A stretch of 64,000 nt of DNA, from NCBI RefSeq assembly GCF_024139115.2, contig NC_085141.1:180675047-180739046 (forward strand), written 5' to 3'. How positions within the stretch are numbered: position 1 is the stretch's first letter; each line of letters starts with the position of its first letter. Both the position numbers and the translations under genes were made by a program. This document shows, piece by piece, positions 33,455-45,524 of the stretch. This stretch comes from Armigeres subalbatus (lineage: Eukaryota > Arthropoda > Insecta > Diptera > Culicidae). The notes beneath the pieces are model-generated. The model did no database searches, was not told the origin of the DNA, and saw nothing but the letters and a program-made list of their open reading frames with translations.

Positions 33455-36400
33455 CTAAAAAGAAAGAGAATACTATGTTACAAATCATATGATCTCTAGT
33501 ATGTATATTGGTTTAGTCAAATCTGATATATTGGGATTGGATGAATTTGGAAGAAATGGTTGAAAAACAACAACAAAGAACGAATCTGAAATTTAAAGCA
33601 AGTTTTGGCTTATGTAAGGTAAATCGCTCAAACCTTACATTTAAATATTCGTATATTGAAGATCTAACCGAAATTATGCCACTAAACGGCTTTCTTACTT
33701 TTGGTTATTACGCTAAGTAGTCAAAACAACAATAATTGTTCACAATCTATCATTTAATCCATCAAAAGTTTCGTGCGAAATGGACTTTATGTTCGGCCTA
33801 ATTTCCTAATCTCGGCTCTGGTGTTGGATGCTTTTTCAGCCCATGAAATGTTGGTGCATTATTCATTGTAATCGTTTGTATAAGCCGTAAGGTAGGCAAT
33901 TATAATGTGCTGCTTCAGGCGAAAATCGTCAGCCGAATTTTGGCAACGAGTGTTCTAATATTGTTCAAAAAAGTTTTGGGTTATTGTGTCCCTATACTAA
34001 TAAAAATAGTAAATTTAATATGAATGCTAAAATAGTGAGATTGTTATCCGTTCATTTAATGTGCGAAAATAGGTAAGTTCATTCCAAAAACTACTTTGGG
34101 TATTTGGCAAAATAAAAATCTCTTGTACTGCCTGCCTACTTAAGTGGTTGCTAACAAACCAAGTCAAAACAATTTTTCACACAGGTTTATTGCGTTTATC
34201 AGTTGCCAGAAGTGAATGAATCTTGCGTAATTTAAATAAAGTCGGCTTGATACACTTTTTCAAAGAAGCATTGTTAAATATCTATCTACAAAGCGATGTA
34301 TTATTGTTGAATTATTGATTAATTTGCGTGATGAGCCAACGTTGCATCCAGGCCTAACATTACATCCCGTTAAAATGTCAAATGTTTATTGTTTTAAGCC
34401 TAACGATAACATATAATCTTCTTCGCGCCATTACATGAGAATGTATTTTCTGTGGCAAGTACAATGTAACACTATGCCCAAGGAGTTGAGAATGTCTCTC
34501 ACCGAAAACATCCTAGAGCGGACCGAGAATCGAACTCGCCTTCTCCGGTTTGGCAATCCTCAAATGTGTACATTTGAGGGTCCAAAATATGACGCATTGT
34601 CCAATACGAAGAATTTTCATTTCAGAAAGTTGCAAATCTCAAAGATTTATCAATAACTGATTCGTTTAAATCGGTTCGGTTAAAAGACGGATCCGTTTTG
34701 CCCATTTAGTCAACAATGTCAACATGTATAATAACTGTGTAAATATTTTAATTTGTCGCTGCTTTGATAATTCAACATCCACCATTACGAAGTTCTGTCA
34801 TAAGTACCCTCTGAGACCAGTGAAAGTACCACCAGTATTGAGAACAGGTGGGTGGCACGATGCCATGTTTTTGCAGCCAACATCTCAGTGTAAAAATCAT
34901 GATAGTATGTGTTTTGTTTACAAGCATCACATTTGATTCTCATTAGGATACAGAACTGTCAGTGGGATACGGTCGCGTAATGTTGGCTGCAAAACAAACC
35001 TATTGTGTGAGATAGGGATGCCACCGTGCTGATTGAGAACCGCTGTTTTAGTGGAAAGTGGGGCAAGATCTGAGCTCTGGCTCTTACGGAACTCTAAATA
35101 TCCTCCGCATACTTGTAGACTTGTCTCTTAGCCATCTATTTTGTGTCTTTCTTTATATAAGCATGAAAAATATTGATTATTAAAGTTTAAGGATCTTAAT
35201 TGTCTTGAAAAATAACTTTTTTTCCGCGGCGTTTATTTGCTGTAGAATATTTGAAAAATATTTTGAATTTAATAAAGCAGTTACACGAATGGTGTTACTA
35301 CCAAAATTGTCGTTTTATGTTGATTTTGTGGTAACTAACTATAACCTAACTATAAGGGGGCCCTCCTTAGCCGTGCGGTAAGACGCGCGGCTACAAAGCA
35401 AGACCATGCTGAGGGTGGCTGGGTTCGATTCCCGGTGCCGGTCTAGGCAATTTTCGGATTGGAAATTGTCTCGACTTCCCTGGGCATAAAAGTATCATCG
35501 TGTTAGCCTCATGATATACGAATGCAAAATGGTAACCTGGCTAAGAAACCTCGCAGTTAATAACTGTGGAAGTGCTTAATGAACACTAAGCTGCGAGGCG
35601 GCTCTGTCCCAGTGTGGGGATGTAATGCCAATAAGAAGAAGAAGAACTATAACTATGATGGTCGTACACTCCGTGTTATCGCTTGTTCTTGGACCGCTAA
35701 TCGCCAGTCTCCCTGATCATCACATCTTCCTCGATTTTACACAGCCAGCGAGTGCGGGGTCCACCTTCAGCCCTATTCTTTCAGCTTCCTCAGCGTTTCT
35801 TTGCACACCAGATCTTCGTATTGCACCTTTCAGAGCTATGATAAATAGCAGATTAGAGAGCACTCTCCCTGCTCACGAACGAATCGGATGTCTTACAAGA
35901 TATTCTGACGTTCGATTATGATCCATCTAGCGTCGCACGTTCTAGAATTGTACGCCACAGTTCATTCCGTTCCACTGAATCGTACGCTGCCTTAAAATCC
36001 ACTAACAGATGATGAGTATTCCCGGAATTTATCAAAGATTTGTCGCAGCATAATCGAGTCTGGACCATAGATCAACCCAGCTAGAAGGCATTTCTTCTCC
36101 CTTCCAAATTAAATTGATTTCAATCTCTTGGTGGATTTTTTCGTTCAGCCGGTCACTGCTAACTTTTAGAAGCCGGGATTCCGTCCTTCTCAGCGGCTTT
36201 ACCGTTCTTCAGCCCTAGAACAACCTTCCTCACTTCGTCTAGCGTTGGTGGTTCCACTGCTTGTCCATCATCCTCAATCCTGATTATGTTCGTGCTCTAT
36301 ATGTCCGATTGTCCATTCAACAATAACTCAAAGTGATCCTTTCACCTAGTAACCACCTCTGCTCGGTTGGTCAACAGATTTCCGGAGCTATCATTGATCA

Positions 36401-39400
36401 CGATTGGCGCCGATGCGCTTCTGTTGCACATGTTGTTGATTGTTTTGTAGAACTTCCGCGTTTCGTTTGTGGAAAAGCTTCCATACTTTTGCGTCGAATC
36501 CCTGTTTCTTACGCTGCTGGTGGAGTTTTTTCTCGGCTGCCCTTAGTTCTTTATATTGTTCTCGCCTGGTTTTTCTCATCTGTCGCTCTTTGGCACTGCA
36601 CATCAAACCAGCCTTTCCGTTGCTTTCTTTGTGTGGTACGAAGTACCTCTGTGGCTGTTGTATTGACTGCCTGGTGAACTTGTTACCACAATGCGTTCAA
36701 ATTTTCTCCAGTTGGGTGTTCTGGACAGCCTTGCGCGAATCCTACATACCACCAGATATTGGTCAGAATCGATATTTAGACCTCGGAAGGTCCTCACATC
36801 TATGACATCAGAGAAATTACGACCGTCCACCAAAACTTGATCAATTTGAGAACACATATCGCCATTTAGATGTCTCCAGGTGTACTTTCGAATATTTTAG
36901 CGTGAAAAAAGGTGCTACAGGTAGTCATTTCCCTGGCTGCAGCCAAATTGACTAGCCTCAGGCCGTTGTGATTGGTAGTTGCGTAGAGGCTCTTCTTTCC
37001 AATGACTGTGCGAAAAAACTCTTCCCTTCCGACCTGTGCATTTGCGTCGCCGTTTTGGGCGACCCGTAGGTCTTATCTAGGCGCTAATGGAATTCGTCCT
37101 TTACTGGGCATGTGGTTGGTTTATGCGTATGCATTAATCAAGCTGCAGTTGAAAAACTTGCCCTTAATTCTCAACACGCAAATGCGATCTCTATTACCGG
37201 CCTCCATCTAATGATTCGACGCTGCTGCTTGCCAAAGACGACGGGTTCAACTCGTTGCTCTGCCTTCTCGCCACCACTGGAGTAGACGTGATACTTGAAT
37301 TAGGTACCCTCAAATGGGCCGACTGCGCGGAATTTCCGTTCTCCTGTTCCTCGCCATCGGACCTCCTGAAGTGCTGGAACCTTCACCTTTTGCAGTTCTC
37401 GAGCAACTCATGCAGGCTCCAACAGGGTCCTGACGTCCCAAGTACCGAGATTCCAAACAGTTGCCATGTCCTTTGTCGATTGTTCAATACTGTATTTTTG
37501 ATTACATTTTTAACAGTTGATTGTTGGTTTTCGGTAAGCCGCCTGACCAGGGCTGCGATACCTAGTCACGTGCTGGGGCGTGCCATCTTAGAAATAGCTA
37601 ATGTGACACTTCATTTTTCGTTTAGAAGGCCGCTACGTGTCAGACGCTGGTATGGGCCACCCCTAACATGGAGAACAGACGCTTATGCAGGTTTGATTAA
37701 ACTCATTTCCCTTAAGAAAATTATTTTGAGCTTTTTAGTGGAATGTCTTCACTTGTCATAAGACGAGTTTGTAATCCCATTCAATTACACCACTTGATTG
37801 TACCTTGACAGATACGTATTTCGATCTTAATAGTAAGGTCGTCTTCAGTGTCTCGTAAGTCGAGTCAAGTACAATACACTGAAGACGACCTCAACAGTAA
37901 GGTCGAAATACGTATATGTTAAGGTACAATCATGTGGTGGAATTGAATGGGATTGTACAAACTTGTCTTGTGACAAGTAATTTCCGTTGTTTTGAATCAA
38001 CTTTAATTTAAACGAAAATTATTATAGTTCTTCTGTAAGCACATTGGGTGCGTTTGAAATTTGGATTTTACTCAATCTTAACCCTTTCCCGTCCACGACT
38101 TTTTTCAAAGGAATTTTAAGGAATCATCTTTGAAAAAAATGCTACAACGAAAGTTATTTGGCATAGCTAAAATTAGAGGAAAACAAAAAAATGTGTTTGA
38201 TTGTAAATCAATAGTTAATTGATTGTTTCAATAGTCTAACTATTGATACTCAAAAGTGATTATCTTTGCAGCCTAATGGAACCATAAAGATATGCCAAAT
38301 ATTGCTTTTTGTTGTTGAAACAATTTGATAAAGGTTAGAAGGTGCAAAATTTGATGGTGCTCCACAGACACCATGGACGGGAGAGGGTTAAGGACAATCT
38401 TGTCTTCACGTTAGTGATCATTAAGTGATCACGAAATTACAAGAAAAGTTGTTTCAATTTAAACCGTTCTAACGATTATTCAATGAGCTTGGTGGACATA
38501 TGGCTACCGCTTCTGTTGCATACGCAGGAGGTCGTGGGTTCGATCCCAGATCCGATTTCTTCTTATATTCTAACAATCACTGAAACTGGAAATAAAGTCC
38601 ATAGCGTTTCCATCTTCTACTATATCTTCAACCAACTATTCTAGCATTCTGTTAGAAATAGAAAAGAACAAAAAGCTCGTTTCCTATAAATATATTCAAT
38701 TCATTACTATCACATTGGCAATCCGTTAACCAGGACGAACCTCTGCCATAGAACCCAACCCCCAAATTCCAATCAAATTCCGCACGAACTCTCGTGGCAA
38801 ATGCAGAAGAATACTCGAATTGCAGTTCGGCGAGTGACTGCATCATCATTTTCTCCCCGCCCCCGATGACCGTAAGGAGATGACCGGCGCCGTAATAGAC
38901 CTCTTGGATTGTGCACATTGAGATTCATGGGCGTAGCCAGGATTTCGAGAAGGGGGGGGCCAACTTTTTTGGTCTTCCAAATCGTAGTTTTATAGAAGTT
39001 TTATAAAAACACATGAATATTAACACATGAAACAAAATCCAAACCAAATCGAAACAATAATGATTAAAACAATAATGGATTTAAAAATGCGTGATTTTTT
39101 GCTCATCAGATATTTTAAAATAAAGTGAGAAAAATATTAATTAACTTAGTACTCAGAAAGAATATTAAATCGGCTATAACAATTATTATGAAAATCCTGC
39201 ATTCTTCCATAAGTTTAAGAAAACTAGAACCATACATCTGAATTTCTAAACAAATCCTCTCTGAAATAATATTTATTATAAAATAGGCAGAAAAATCAAT
39301 ATGCAAGCTTTATCCAGGAATTCCTTCGACAATTGCTCCTGGCATTCTATCCGAAATTCTATCAGGGATTCTTAAGGAATTCCTCCAGCAACTTCTTCGA

Positions 39401-42400
39401 CAGTGTCTTCAGAAATTCCACCATAAATTTTGCCGGGAATTGATCCGAAAATTCCACCATTATTTACTCCAAGAAAATCTTCACGAACTTCCTTATAAGT
39501 TCTGCAGAATTCTCTGCAATAATTTAAATAATTTCGTGCTGTTTCCCATAACTTTTAAGAATAAGAATATTCCATTGAAATTCCGCAGAAAACATTCCTA
39601 AGAAGTTCACGAAGCATCTTCGAATTTCTTGTGTAAATTCCAATAAAATTTTCCGTGAATTGTTTCGAATAATTTCTTGCAAAAATTTCAAAGAATTTCT
39701 CCAGGAATTCCACCGGAAATTTATACAGAAATTATACCGAAAATGAAATCAACAATGGAATTTTCGGAGGAGTTCCTAGATTAATTCGCAATGAAATCCT
39801 GAAAGAATTCCGGTGGAAACTTCAAGATTTCCACTGGGAGATCCTCCAGGTGTTTCTCCGAAAATTCCTCCTGGAATTCTTCCAGGCGTTCCACCGGCAT
39901 TTTCACCAAGAATTTCTCTAGGATTTCCTTCGAGAATTATTCCGGTAGTTCTATCGGCAGTCACCTGAAAATTCTTCCGGGAATTTCGGCAGAATTGGAA
40001 TTTATTTAGGCTTCTTCAGGAATTTATATAGATTTTCCACCAGAAGCTCCTCCGAGAATTTCTCTGCGAGCTCCTCAGGGAATTCTCCGGGAGGTCCTCT
40101 GATGATGATGATGGTCCAGCTACAAACCCCAATAAAGGTTTCAGCTAGACGACATTTGTCTATAAGATGAATTCTCTTGTTTCCGAGAATGCTTCTGGTA
40201 GTTTCCCAGGGGTTCCTTTGAAAATTCTCCCGGGAGTTTCTTCAAAAATTCTTCCAGAAAATTCTCCGAGAGTTCCTCCGGGAATTCCACCAGCAATTCA
40301 TCCGGGAGTTTCTCCGGAAATTCCTTCGGGAGTTCCACCAGAAGCTATTCCAAGAAATTATTCAGGCTTTTTTCAGGAAATCATTTAGGCTTTCTTCAGA
40401 AATTAAGCTGGAAATTTCTCCCGAAGTTCTTCTGATAGTTTCTCTGGGAGCTTATCTGGGAGGTCCTCTAGGAATTCTTCTAGGAGTTCCTCCTGAAATT
40501 CCTCCGGGAGTTCTTACAGGAGATCTTACGGGAGCTCCTCCGGCAGTTCCTTCGGGAATTGCTCCGGGAGATCCACCAGTAGTTTCTACGAGAATCCCTC
40601 CGGGAGTTTCACCTGCAGTTTCTCCGGGTGTTTCTCTGAAAAGGAACTCCCAGAGTAATTTCCGGAGGAACTCCCGGGGGATTATCTATAGGAATTTCCG
40701 GAGAAATTATCAGGGGAATTCTCGGAGGAACTGCCGGTGGGACTTTTGGAGGAATTTATTGAAGAACTACAGGAAGAATTTCCGTAGGAAATCCTGGAGG
40801 AACTCTCGTAAGAATTCTAGGATGAACTCCCAAAGGAACTTCCGTAAAAATTCCAGGAGGAACTCCTGGAAGAATTCTTAAAAGAACCTCCCGGAGGAAT
40901 TCCCGTAAGAACTCCCAGAGAAATTCTCCGAGGAATTTCTAGAGGAATTTGTAGATAAATGCCTATAGAAATGCTAAATGAATTCCTGGAAGAAAGCCTG
41001 ATTGAATTCCCGAAGGAACTACTGGTGGAACTTCAGAGGAACATCCGGTGGAATATTATATTTCTGAAGGAGCTTCCAAAATCCCATTTCCCGTGCAATT
41101 CCTGCCAAATATCGTCCAGGAATTCCCTGCAAAGTTCCTGGAGGTATTACCGGAGAATTTCTTGGAAAAACTTCTGGAAGAACTCCCGGAGGAACTCCCG
41201 TAAGCACTTCCGGAGGAATTCCCACAAGGTCCTGAAATAATTCTTAGAGAAGTTCCTAAAGGAATTTCCGAAAAAATATCTGATACCAGGAGGAATTAAT
41301 GCAGAAATTCCCCGATTAAATCCTGAAAGTATTCCCAGATTAATTGCTGAAGAAAATCTCTACGGATTGTTCCGAAGAATTTTCTGGAAGAACTCTTGGC
41401 AGATATCCGAGTGAATTCCGAGTAAAGTCCGGAAGGAATTCTAGTACACTTCCGTGGAAAGTCTCCCAGAGAAATTCCTGAAGGAATTCCTGGAGAAGTA
41501 CCTGAAGAAACTCTCGAAAAAATACCTGTAAGAATTTCTGGGGAAATACTTGGACGAATTCCAGGAGAAATTCATGCAGATATTTCAGAGGATTTCTTGA
41601 AGGATATTCTGAAGTAATTGCCAAAAGAATTCCAGATTGGAATGCTAGATGATTTCGCTATTGAATGTTTGGAGGTATTCCCGGAAAATTTCCTGGAAGT
41701 AATCCCGTAGGAATTAAAGGAAGAGTTCCGAGAGGAATGCCCGGAGAAGTTCATAGAAGAATTTCCGAAGGAATTTCTTATAGATTTACTAGTGAAATTA
41801 TGGAGCTAAATCGGAGGATTTTAGTCAGAAATTTTTAAAGAAACTTCTTGTAGAATTTTGGGAAGAATTTCCGTATGTATTGTTGCGGGAGCTATTGGCT
41901 GGTGGCTGGAAGGAAATGCCGGATTCTTCCTGAAGAGAAAATAGCCGAAAAAATATCTAGAAGTAAATCTTGGAGAGAAGAAAAGATATCTTCAAGGAAT
42001 TTCCTCGTGAATTTCCTAAAAAAAATAGTGGGGGGGGGGAATTACAATTACATGAGAAGGATTTTCGAACGATTTTCAGAGGAATTTGTGGATAACTTTC
42101 CGGAGGAATTTAGAAGTTCCCAGGGGAGCTTCTAGAAGGTTTTCAAGGAGAATTTTTGAGCCCGAAATGTTTCGAGTTGTTTTGAACTTTCATATATTTA
42201 GTGATGAACTTTGTAAACACCTTAAAAATCACTCTAATATGGATTCTGGATGCCCTAATAAGTTTTGGGATTTTTTTTAATTTCAACCACCTATTTCTGT
42301 ATATGATTGGATCGTAAAGTGCACATGTTTGAGGGAATTCATTTCAGTACCCGTTCAATCTTTCCACAATTTAGGGGGGGGCGACGGCCCCCTCCTATAG

Positions 42401-45124
42401 CTACGCCCATGTTGAGATTGCAGTTTCATTACCCTCTTGTATCATAGGGAATCTTCCCTCGTCTTAAAAATTCATTCCCCTATATTCCAGCAAGAACGCT
42501 TCCATGCTAAAACAGCAAATAAAATTAAGGACAGGTGTAGGGACCATTTTAGAATTTTCTGAAAAGTGCAGAATGGCCACCCAGCTTTTCTAACCTGAAT
42601 CCAGTGATTTTTTTTTCGTTGAATCCTATTTGCTATCTGAAGTGAAGGACTATACAATTTATATTTTGCTTCATTTAATTCAGCTGTTACTGTATTAAAA
42701 CACTTAAAACTAGTAAAAATAGTTATTTTGAATAATTTGTTGTAGATAAAATCAACCCAAACAATATATCCAAAAAATATCAGAAGACAGTTGCTGTGTA
42801 ACATCTTCCTTATTATATGCACAATTTTTCAATTTTTTATGCGTTTTCCGTACTTACCAAGCAAACGCCATCCCTAAGCTCTGCCTGCCCGTGCAGTTTC
42901 AACAGCGCAATATCGTTGTCCAACGTTTGACTGTTGTGATTGTGATGAATGTAGGTTGTTGCCACTCGTAACGTTTGCGCACCAGGGCTTCCAAATTTGC
43001 GAGTCAAATCATAATCACCTACCCGAACGTAGATTGCATCACCGGACCGGACAATGCTAAAAAAAAACAAGCGAAACATCAATTGAGTAATTATCCAGCC
43101 TTCCGATAAGCTCGCGGCTCATACTCACTTAGTGACGCAATGTGCCGCCGTAAGGACCCACTGTGTTCCAATCAATGCCGCGCCGCAAAGGTACTGATTC
43201 AGAGAGTTTATCAACGCGACCTGCCAGCACCATTCACCGTTGTCACCATCCTCGCCACCGACGACACGACCCTTCCGATGGCTGTTCCAATACTTACTGG
43301 TGGTTGAGTTCGACTTAGAAATACTAGGATGGTGAAGCAAATCTTCCGGTACTGTGTCGTTGTGATCACTGTAGATGATTGGAATGGGTACGATGGTGTG
43401 TCCAAGAACCAATCGTTCGGTGCTCTTCGATCGATAGATGTCTTCCAGTTCAATGTGTCGAGCAGTTCGGCTGCTGCTAGAAGTTGAATGTTCCATTTCT
43501 ATCCGACTGATGAATGATCTTGCTCCGCGACTGGTTCCTTTTACGCCGCAAACATATTTGGAGTAAACCTGGGGTCTTGGAGTGGTAGTTGTAGGCAATG
43601 GTTCGTAAATGGGCTGAGATAGGTGATGTACAGGAGGTTGAGTTTGTGGAACTTCATAGATGTTGTTGCTAACTGGTCCAGGATAACTGTTCATCACTGG
43701 AGGTCCATATCCTGGTTGAGGTTGGGGTTGCTGTGCTGGTGGCAGCGCCTGTGGTGGTGGTGGATAAGGCTGCGCCATGTTCTGTGGTGGTGGTTGTGGT
43801 GGATAATTAGCCGTATCATTTGGTTTAATTTTGCCAGCCGCCATTTGTACTTCTTGAATTTTGGATTTCGGCGCACAACATTGAGTTCCAGATTTTTTGC
43901 ATTTGAATAAGTCAGTCATTTCGGCATTTCGGAAGCACGTGAAACTCAACAGACCCACGATGCACGATCCAGGACATTCTTCTCTTGGATCAGGTGCAGC
44001 AGTTGTTGTAGGAGCTTGTGTAGTCGTAGTTGTTGGCGGGGGCGGTGGCGGCCGTTTTGGGGCTGGCCTCGTCACTGGAACCTTAGTGTTGTCACAACAA
44101 ATCGAACCTCGTTTGCAGTTAGCGGTATGTGGAATGATTTCCGATGGCCTTTCACAGAACGCAGCCATGATGTTTAGCATACAGAAGCCAGGACATCTTC
44201 GTAATGGAGGCTGAAACGTAAAAAGGGAAAAATAAAATGGTTTGTCCATACATATAATAATTTACGGTATCGAAATCTTACCGGTGTGCTGGGCCTTCTC
44301 GTTGTGGTTACAATTTCGTGCTTGGTGTCGTCCGCCGCCCCAGTTACGCAGCAAGATCCTTCATTAGGGCAGAATGCCTCACTATCAACATCATCGCAAA
44401 ACAAAGCGAACAGTCCATTAACACATTCCCCTTCACAGGACTTGTGAACGTTTCCTTGCTGATTCGATGTTTGGGCTGTTTTGAGCTTTGGTGGAGGTGT
44501 TGATTTGACTGGCTTGGACGTTGGATTCGTTTTCGATTTTATAGGCTCTTCAGTGGTAGTCTTCTCCGTTGTTTTCGGATACGGTTTTGGAGTTGTGGTT
44601 TTGTTTTTGTTACTATCATAATGAGCCGTAGGAACATAAAGATCCGCTGGTGTTTTATCGGGATAAATGTCCCTGGACACACAACATTTGGTGCCACTCT
44701 TGCAAAGCCCTTGAGTTGTCAGATAAGCTTCACAATATTCCGCGATCCTGTCAGCTACACAAACTCCTGGACACGTGGCTGAAATGCAAAGTAATCGCGT
44801 TACACTAACATTCTTAAACTAGGGCAATGAATTGTAATCACCTACAATTGTTTTTACTGTCCTTATCTTTTTCCTTTATTTTCCCCTCCGTTGTAGGCTT
44901 TGGAGTTGTTGTGGTAGTCTTCGGGGTAGTCGTGGGCCTCGGTCGGGAAGTTGTGGTGGAAATGTTGGCAGCAGCGGCCTGACTTTCGACGCAGCATCTC
45001 ATGCTGGGAGATGGACACGGGATATCTTCCAATACTTCGTAACATATTAATGTTGCCAATGTATGTACACATACTCCTGGGCATCCTTTGGCATCTTCAG
45101 TGCTGGTTATTGAGTCGAGCAGAC
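33053..45124 (-). CDS. mas: Masquerade-type serine protease homologue, C-terminal five exons
   Basis: Five exons (45124-44846, 44778-44282, 44210-43129, 43056-42858, 33454-33053) join in frame with consensus GT/AG borders into about 818 residues ending in VNNL and TGA. Order: five six-cysteine knots of the CPGxC...CC type (clip-like), linked by Thr/Pro-rich mucin-like spacers and a Pro/Gln-rich stretch, then a trypsin-like domain. The domain begins at KGR-VVGGED, has TAAHC (His) and DNDIALL (Asp), but GDGGGPLV where active proteases have GDSGGP, so it should be catalytically inert. Drosophila Masquerade has the same five knots and the same Ser-to-Gly change and is a secreted protein needed for cell adhesion in muscle and nerve. 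Related homologues in arthropods act in immunity. The N terminus (signal peptide and upstream region, roughly 200 residues by comparison) is not found here. Exons are intact; introns are invaded by transposons. Confidence 0.93.
34430..34565 (-). mobile_element. Decayed tRNA-derived SINE, different from Feilai
   Basis: On the minus strand a B box (GAGTTCGATTCTCGG) is followed by GGATGTTTTCGGTGAGAGAC and CTTGGGCATAGTGTTACATTGT, which parallels but does not match Feilai. No target duplication resolved. Confidence 0.5.
35356..35644 (+). mobile_element. Feilai-type SINE copy 3
   Basis: Complete: tRNA-like head with GGTTCGATTCCCGG at about 35423, body, and GAAGAAGAAG tail. Flanked by AACTATAA at 35348-35355 and 35645-35652, a likely target duplication. 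This is the cleanest Feilai in the window. Confidence 0.9.
35653..37690 (-). mobile_element. Decayed RTE-clade LINE related to family B
   Basis: On the minus strand the 5' UTR motif CTAACATGGAGAACAGACGC (about 37665) is shared with LINE B. Endonuclease pieces ([20 protein letters not shown], about 36800-36850) and a charged linker (36391-36606) follow, and RT-region debris reaches 35653. Frames are broken everywhere. Same strand as the host gene. Confidence 0.75.
37752..37977. mobile_element. 226-bp foldback MITE
   Basis: Arms of about 55 bp (CTTGTCATAAGACGAGTTTG at the left end, mirrored at the right) plus an inner inverted pair around AAGGTCGTCTTCAGTGT. A decayed relative at 17750-18170 carries a nested MITE. 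Confidence 0.7.
38488..38600 (+). mobile_element. tRNA-derived SINE fragment
   Basis: A-box-like GTGGACATATGGCTA and B box GGTTCGATCCC (about 38537-38547) as at the start of the window. The acceptor stem does not close, so it is not a functional tRNA gene. Confidence 0.5.
38926..42411. mobile_element. 3.5-kb foldback element with hAT-like ends
   Basis: Perfect 12-bp inverted ends CATGGGCGTAGC / GCTACGCCCATG, each followed by a G-run (or C-run) like the hAT MITE at 5059. Flanked by a perfect 8-bp duplication TTGAGATT (38918-38925, 42412-42419). No transposase frame exists. Almost the whole interior is a degenerate short-repeat array whose strand composition flips near 40635, so the two halves can pair. 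The design, with unique ends plus inverted arms of short tandem repeats, recalls Drosophila FB elements, but the ends and duplication length are hAT-like. It sits in the last masquerade intron. Confidence 0.88.
39300..42170. repeat. Short degenerate repeat array with orientation switch
   Basis: Unit of about 12-15 bp built on TCCGGGAATTCC. From 39300 to about 40630 the plus strand reads TTCCTCCGGGAGTTCC-like (pyrimidine-biased); from about 40640 to 42170 it reads GGAGGAACTCCCGGAGG-like (purine-biased). Units are unequally spaced and strongly diverged at the outer edges, cleaner between about 40160 and 41230. Open frames such as those at 40167-40388 and 41019-41225 are by-products of the period. 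Confidence 0.85.
42420..42857. other. Intronic AT-rich stretch
   Basis: Between the foldback element and the donor of the catalytic-Asp exon; nothing recognised. Confidence 0.4.
42858..43056 (-). CDS. mas: masquerade-like exon: catalytic-Asp region
   Basis: Acceptor TTTTTTTTTAG above 43056, donor GCTTG|GTAAGT at 42857. Encodes [36 protein letters not shown] (the Asp box) and RDGVCL. Phase 0 at its end. The adjacent intron is the 9.4-kb one carrying the large foldback element. Confidence 0.95.
43129..44210 (-). CDS. mas: masquerade-like exon: knots 4 and 5, Pro-rich spacer, protease domain start
   Basis: Acceptor after a pyrimidine-rich tract (TTTCCCTTTTTACGTTTCAG), donor AA|GTGAGT at 43128. 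Contents in order: knot 4 ([14 protein letters not shown] ... CKRGSICC), PPPPPP and TTTTTQ spacer, knot 5 ([14 protein letters not shown] ... CKKSGTQCC), about 100 residues rich in Pro, Gln and Tyr, a lone-Cys segment YVCGVKG, a Ser-rich linker, the cleavage-type site [15 protein letters not shown] and the histidine box TAAHC. The CGVKG cysteine may tether the N-terminal chain to the protease domain after cleavage. Confidence 0.95.
44282..44778 (-). CDS. mas: masquerade-like exon: disulfide knots 2 and 3
   Basis: Acceptor TTTGCATTTCAG above 44778, donor CCG|GTAAGA at 44281. Knot 2 is [14 protein letters not shown] ... CKSGTKCC; a Thr/Lys/Pro-rich spacer follows; knot 3 is [14 protein letters not shown] ... 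CPNEGSCC. It ends RRPSTP in phase 0. The knots are predicted to be extracellular, each stabilised by three disulfides. Confidence 0.92.
44846..45124 (-). CDS. mas: masquerade-like exon: first disulfide knot
   Basis: Acceptor TTCACTCAACAG just above 45124; the exon starts with two bases finishing a codon. It encodes [13 protein letters not shown], then knot 1 (CPGVCVHTL ... ICYEV ... CPSPSMRCC), then a spacer of TTTSRPRP and TTTPK repeats. I chose the donor GTAGGT at 44845 over GTGATT four bases later because only the former keeps the next exon in frame (phase 1). The exon before it is not visible: a LINE starts at 45206. Confidence 0.88.
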
Positions 45125-45524
45125 CTGTTGAGTGAATATGAGAATAAGAACTGCATCAGATTAAGAATGCATTAGGTTTAATATTAAATACTGTTACGAG
45201 GGCACTAGGGACTATGTCCAAGGGCTTGACGATCCCTCCCCATGCCAGCTGCGAGTTGTGGCGCCTGCCTAGGATGTGGTGGGGTTTGACAGTGGGCCCT
45301 GTTAAACCTCTATAAAAAGCTGCATGTATCCGCAAGTAGGCTCCGCCGAAGCGACCGTGTGCCGCTCAAAGCGCACAAGCCCAAGTGCTGGTGTTAGGTG
45401 GGACGCTAAACAGCCCTGACACGACGACCCTCCGTAGAGACAGGAGGTTTGCGTAGGCCCAATCAGCCGCCTTTAAAAACAACCATTACGAACGACATAG
45501 AAGATAATACGACTCGATACAATC

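Larger units (their letters stand above)
33455..42857 (-). other. 9.4-kb last intron of the masquerade-like gene
   Basis: Contains a decayed SINE (34430), Feilai (35356), a decayed RTE copy on the same strand (35653-37690), a foldback (37752), a SINE (38488) and a 3.5-kb foldback with hAT-like ends (38926-42411). Bases 33460-34430 and 34570-35340 are AT-rich with nothing recognised. An 88-codon open frame at 38652-38918 (minus) has no domain; it abuts the foldback insertion and is not called a gene. Confidence 0.85.

Noticed and set aside
38652..38918. Extra exon or gene of 88 codons in the masquerade intron
   Set aside because: No domain, no acceptor/donor pair that joins neighbouring exons in frame; the sequence simply abuts the foldback insertion. 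Transcript data could revive it.
39300..42170. CRISPR-like or protein-coding repeat array
   Set aside because: Units are 12-15 bp, degenerate and without unique spacers of constant length; open frames follow from the period and change phase.
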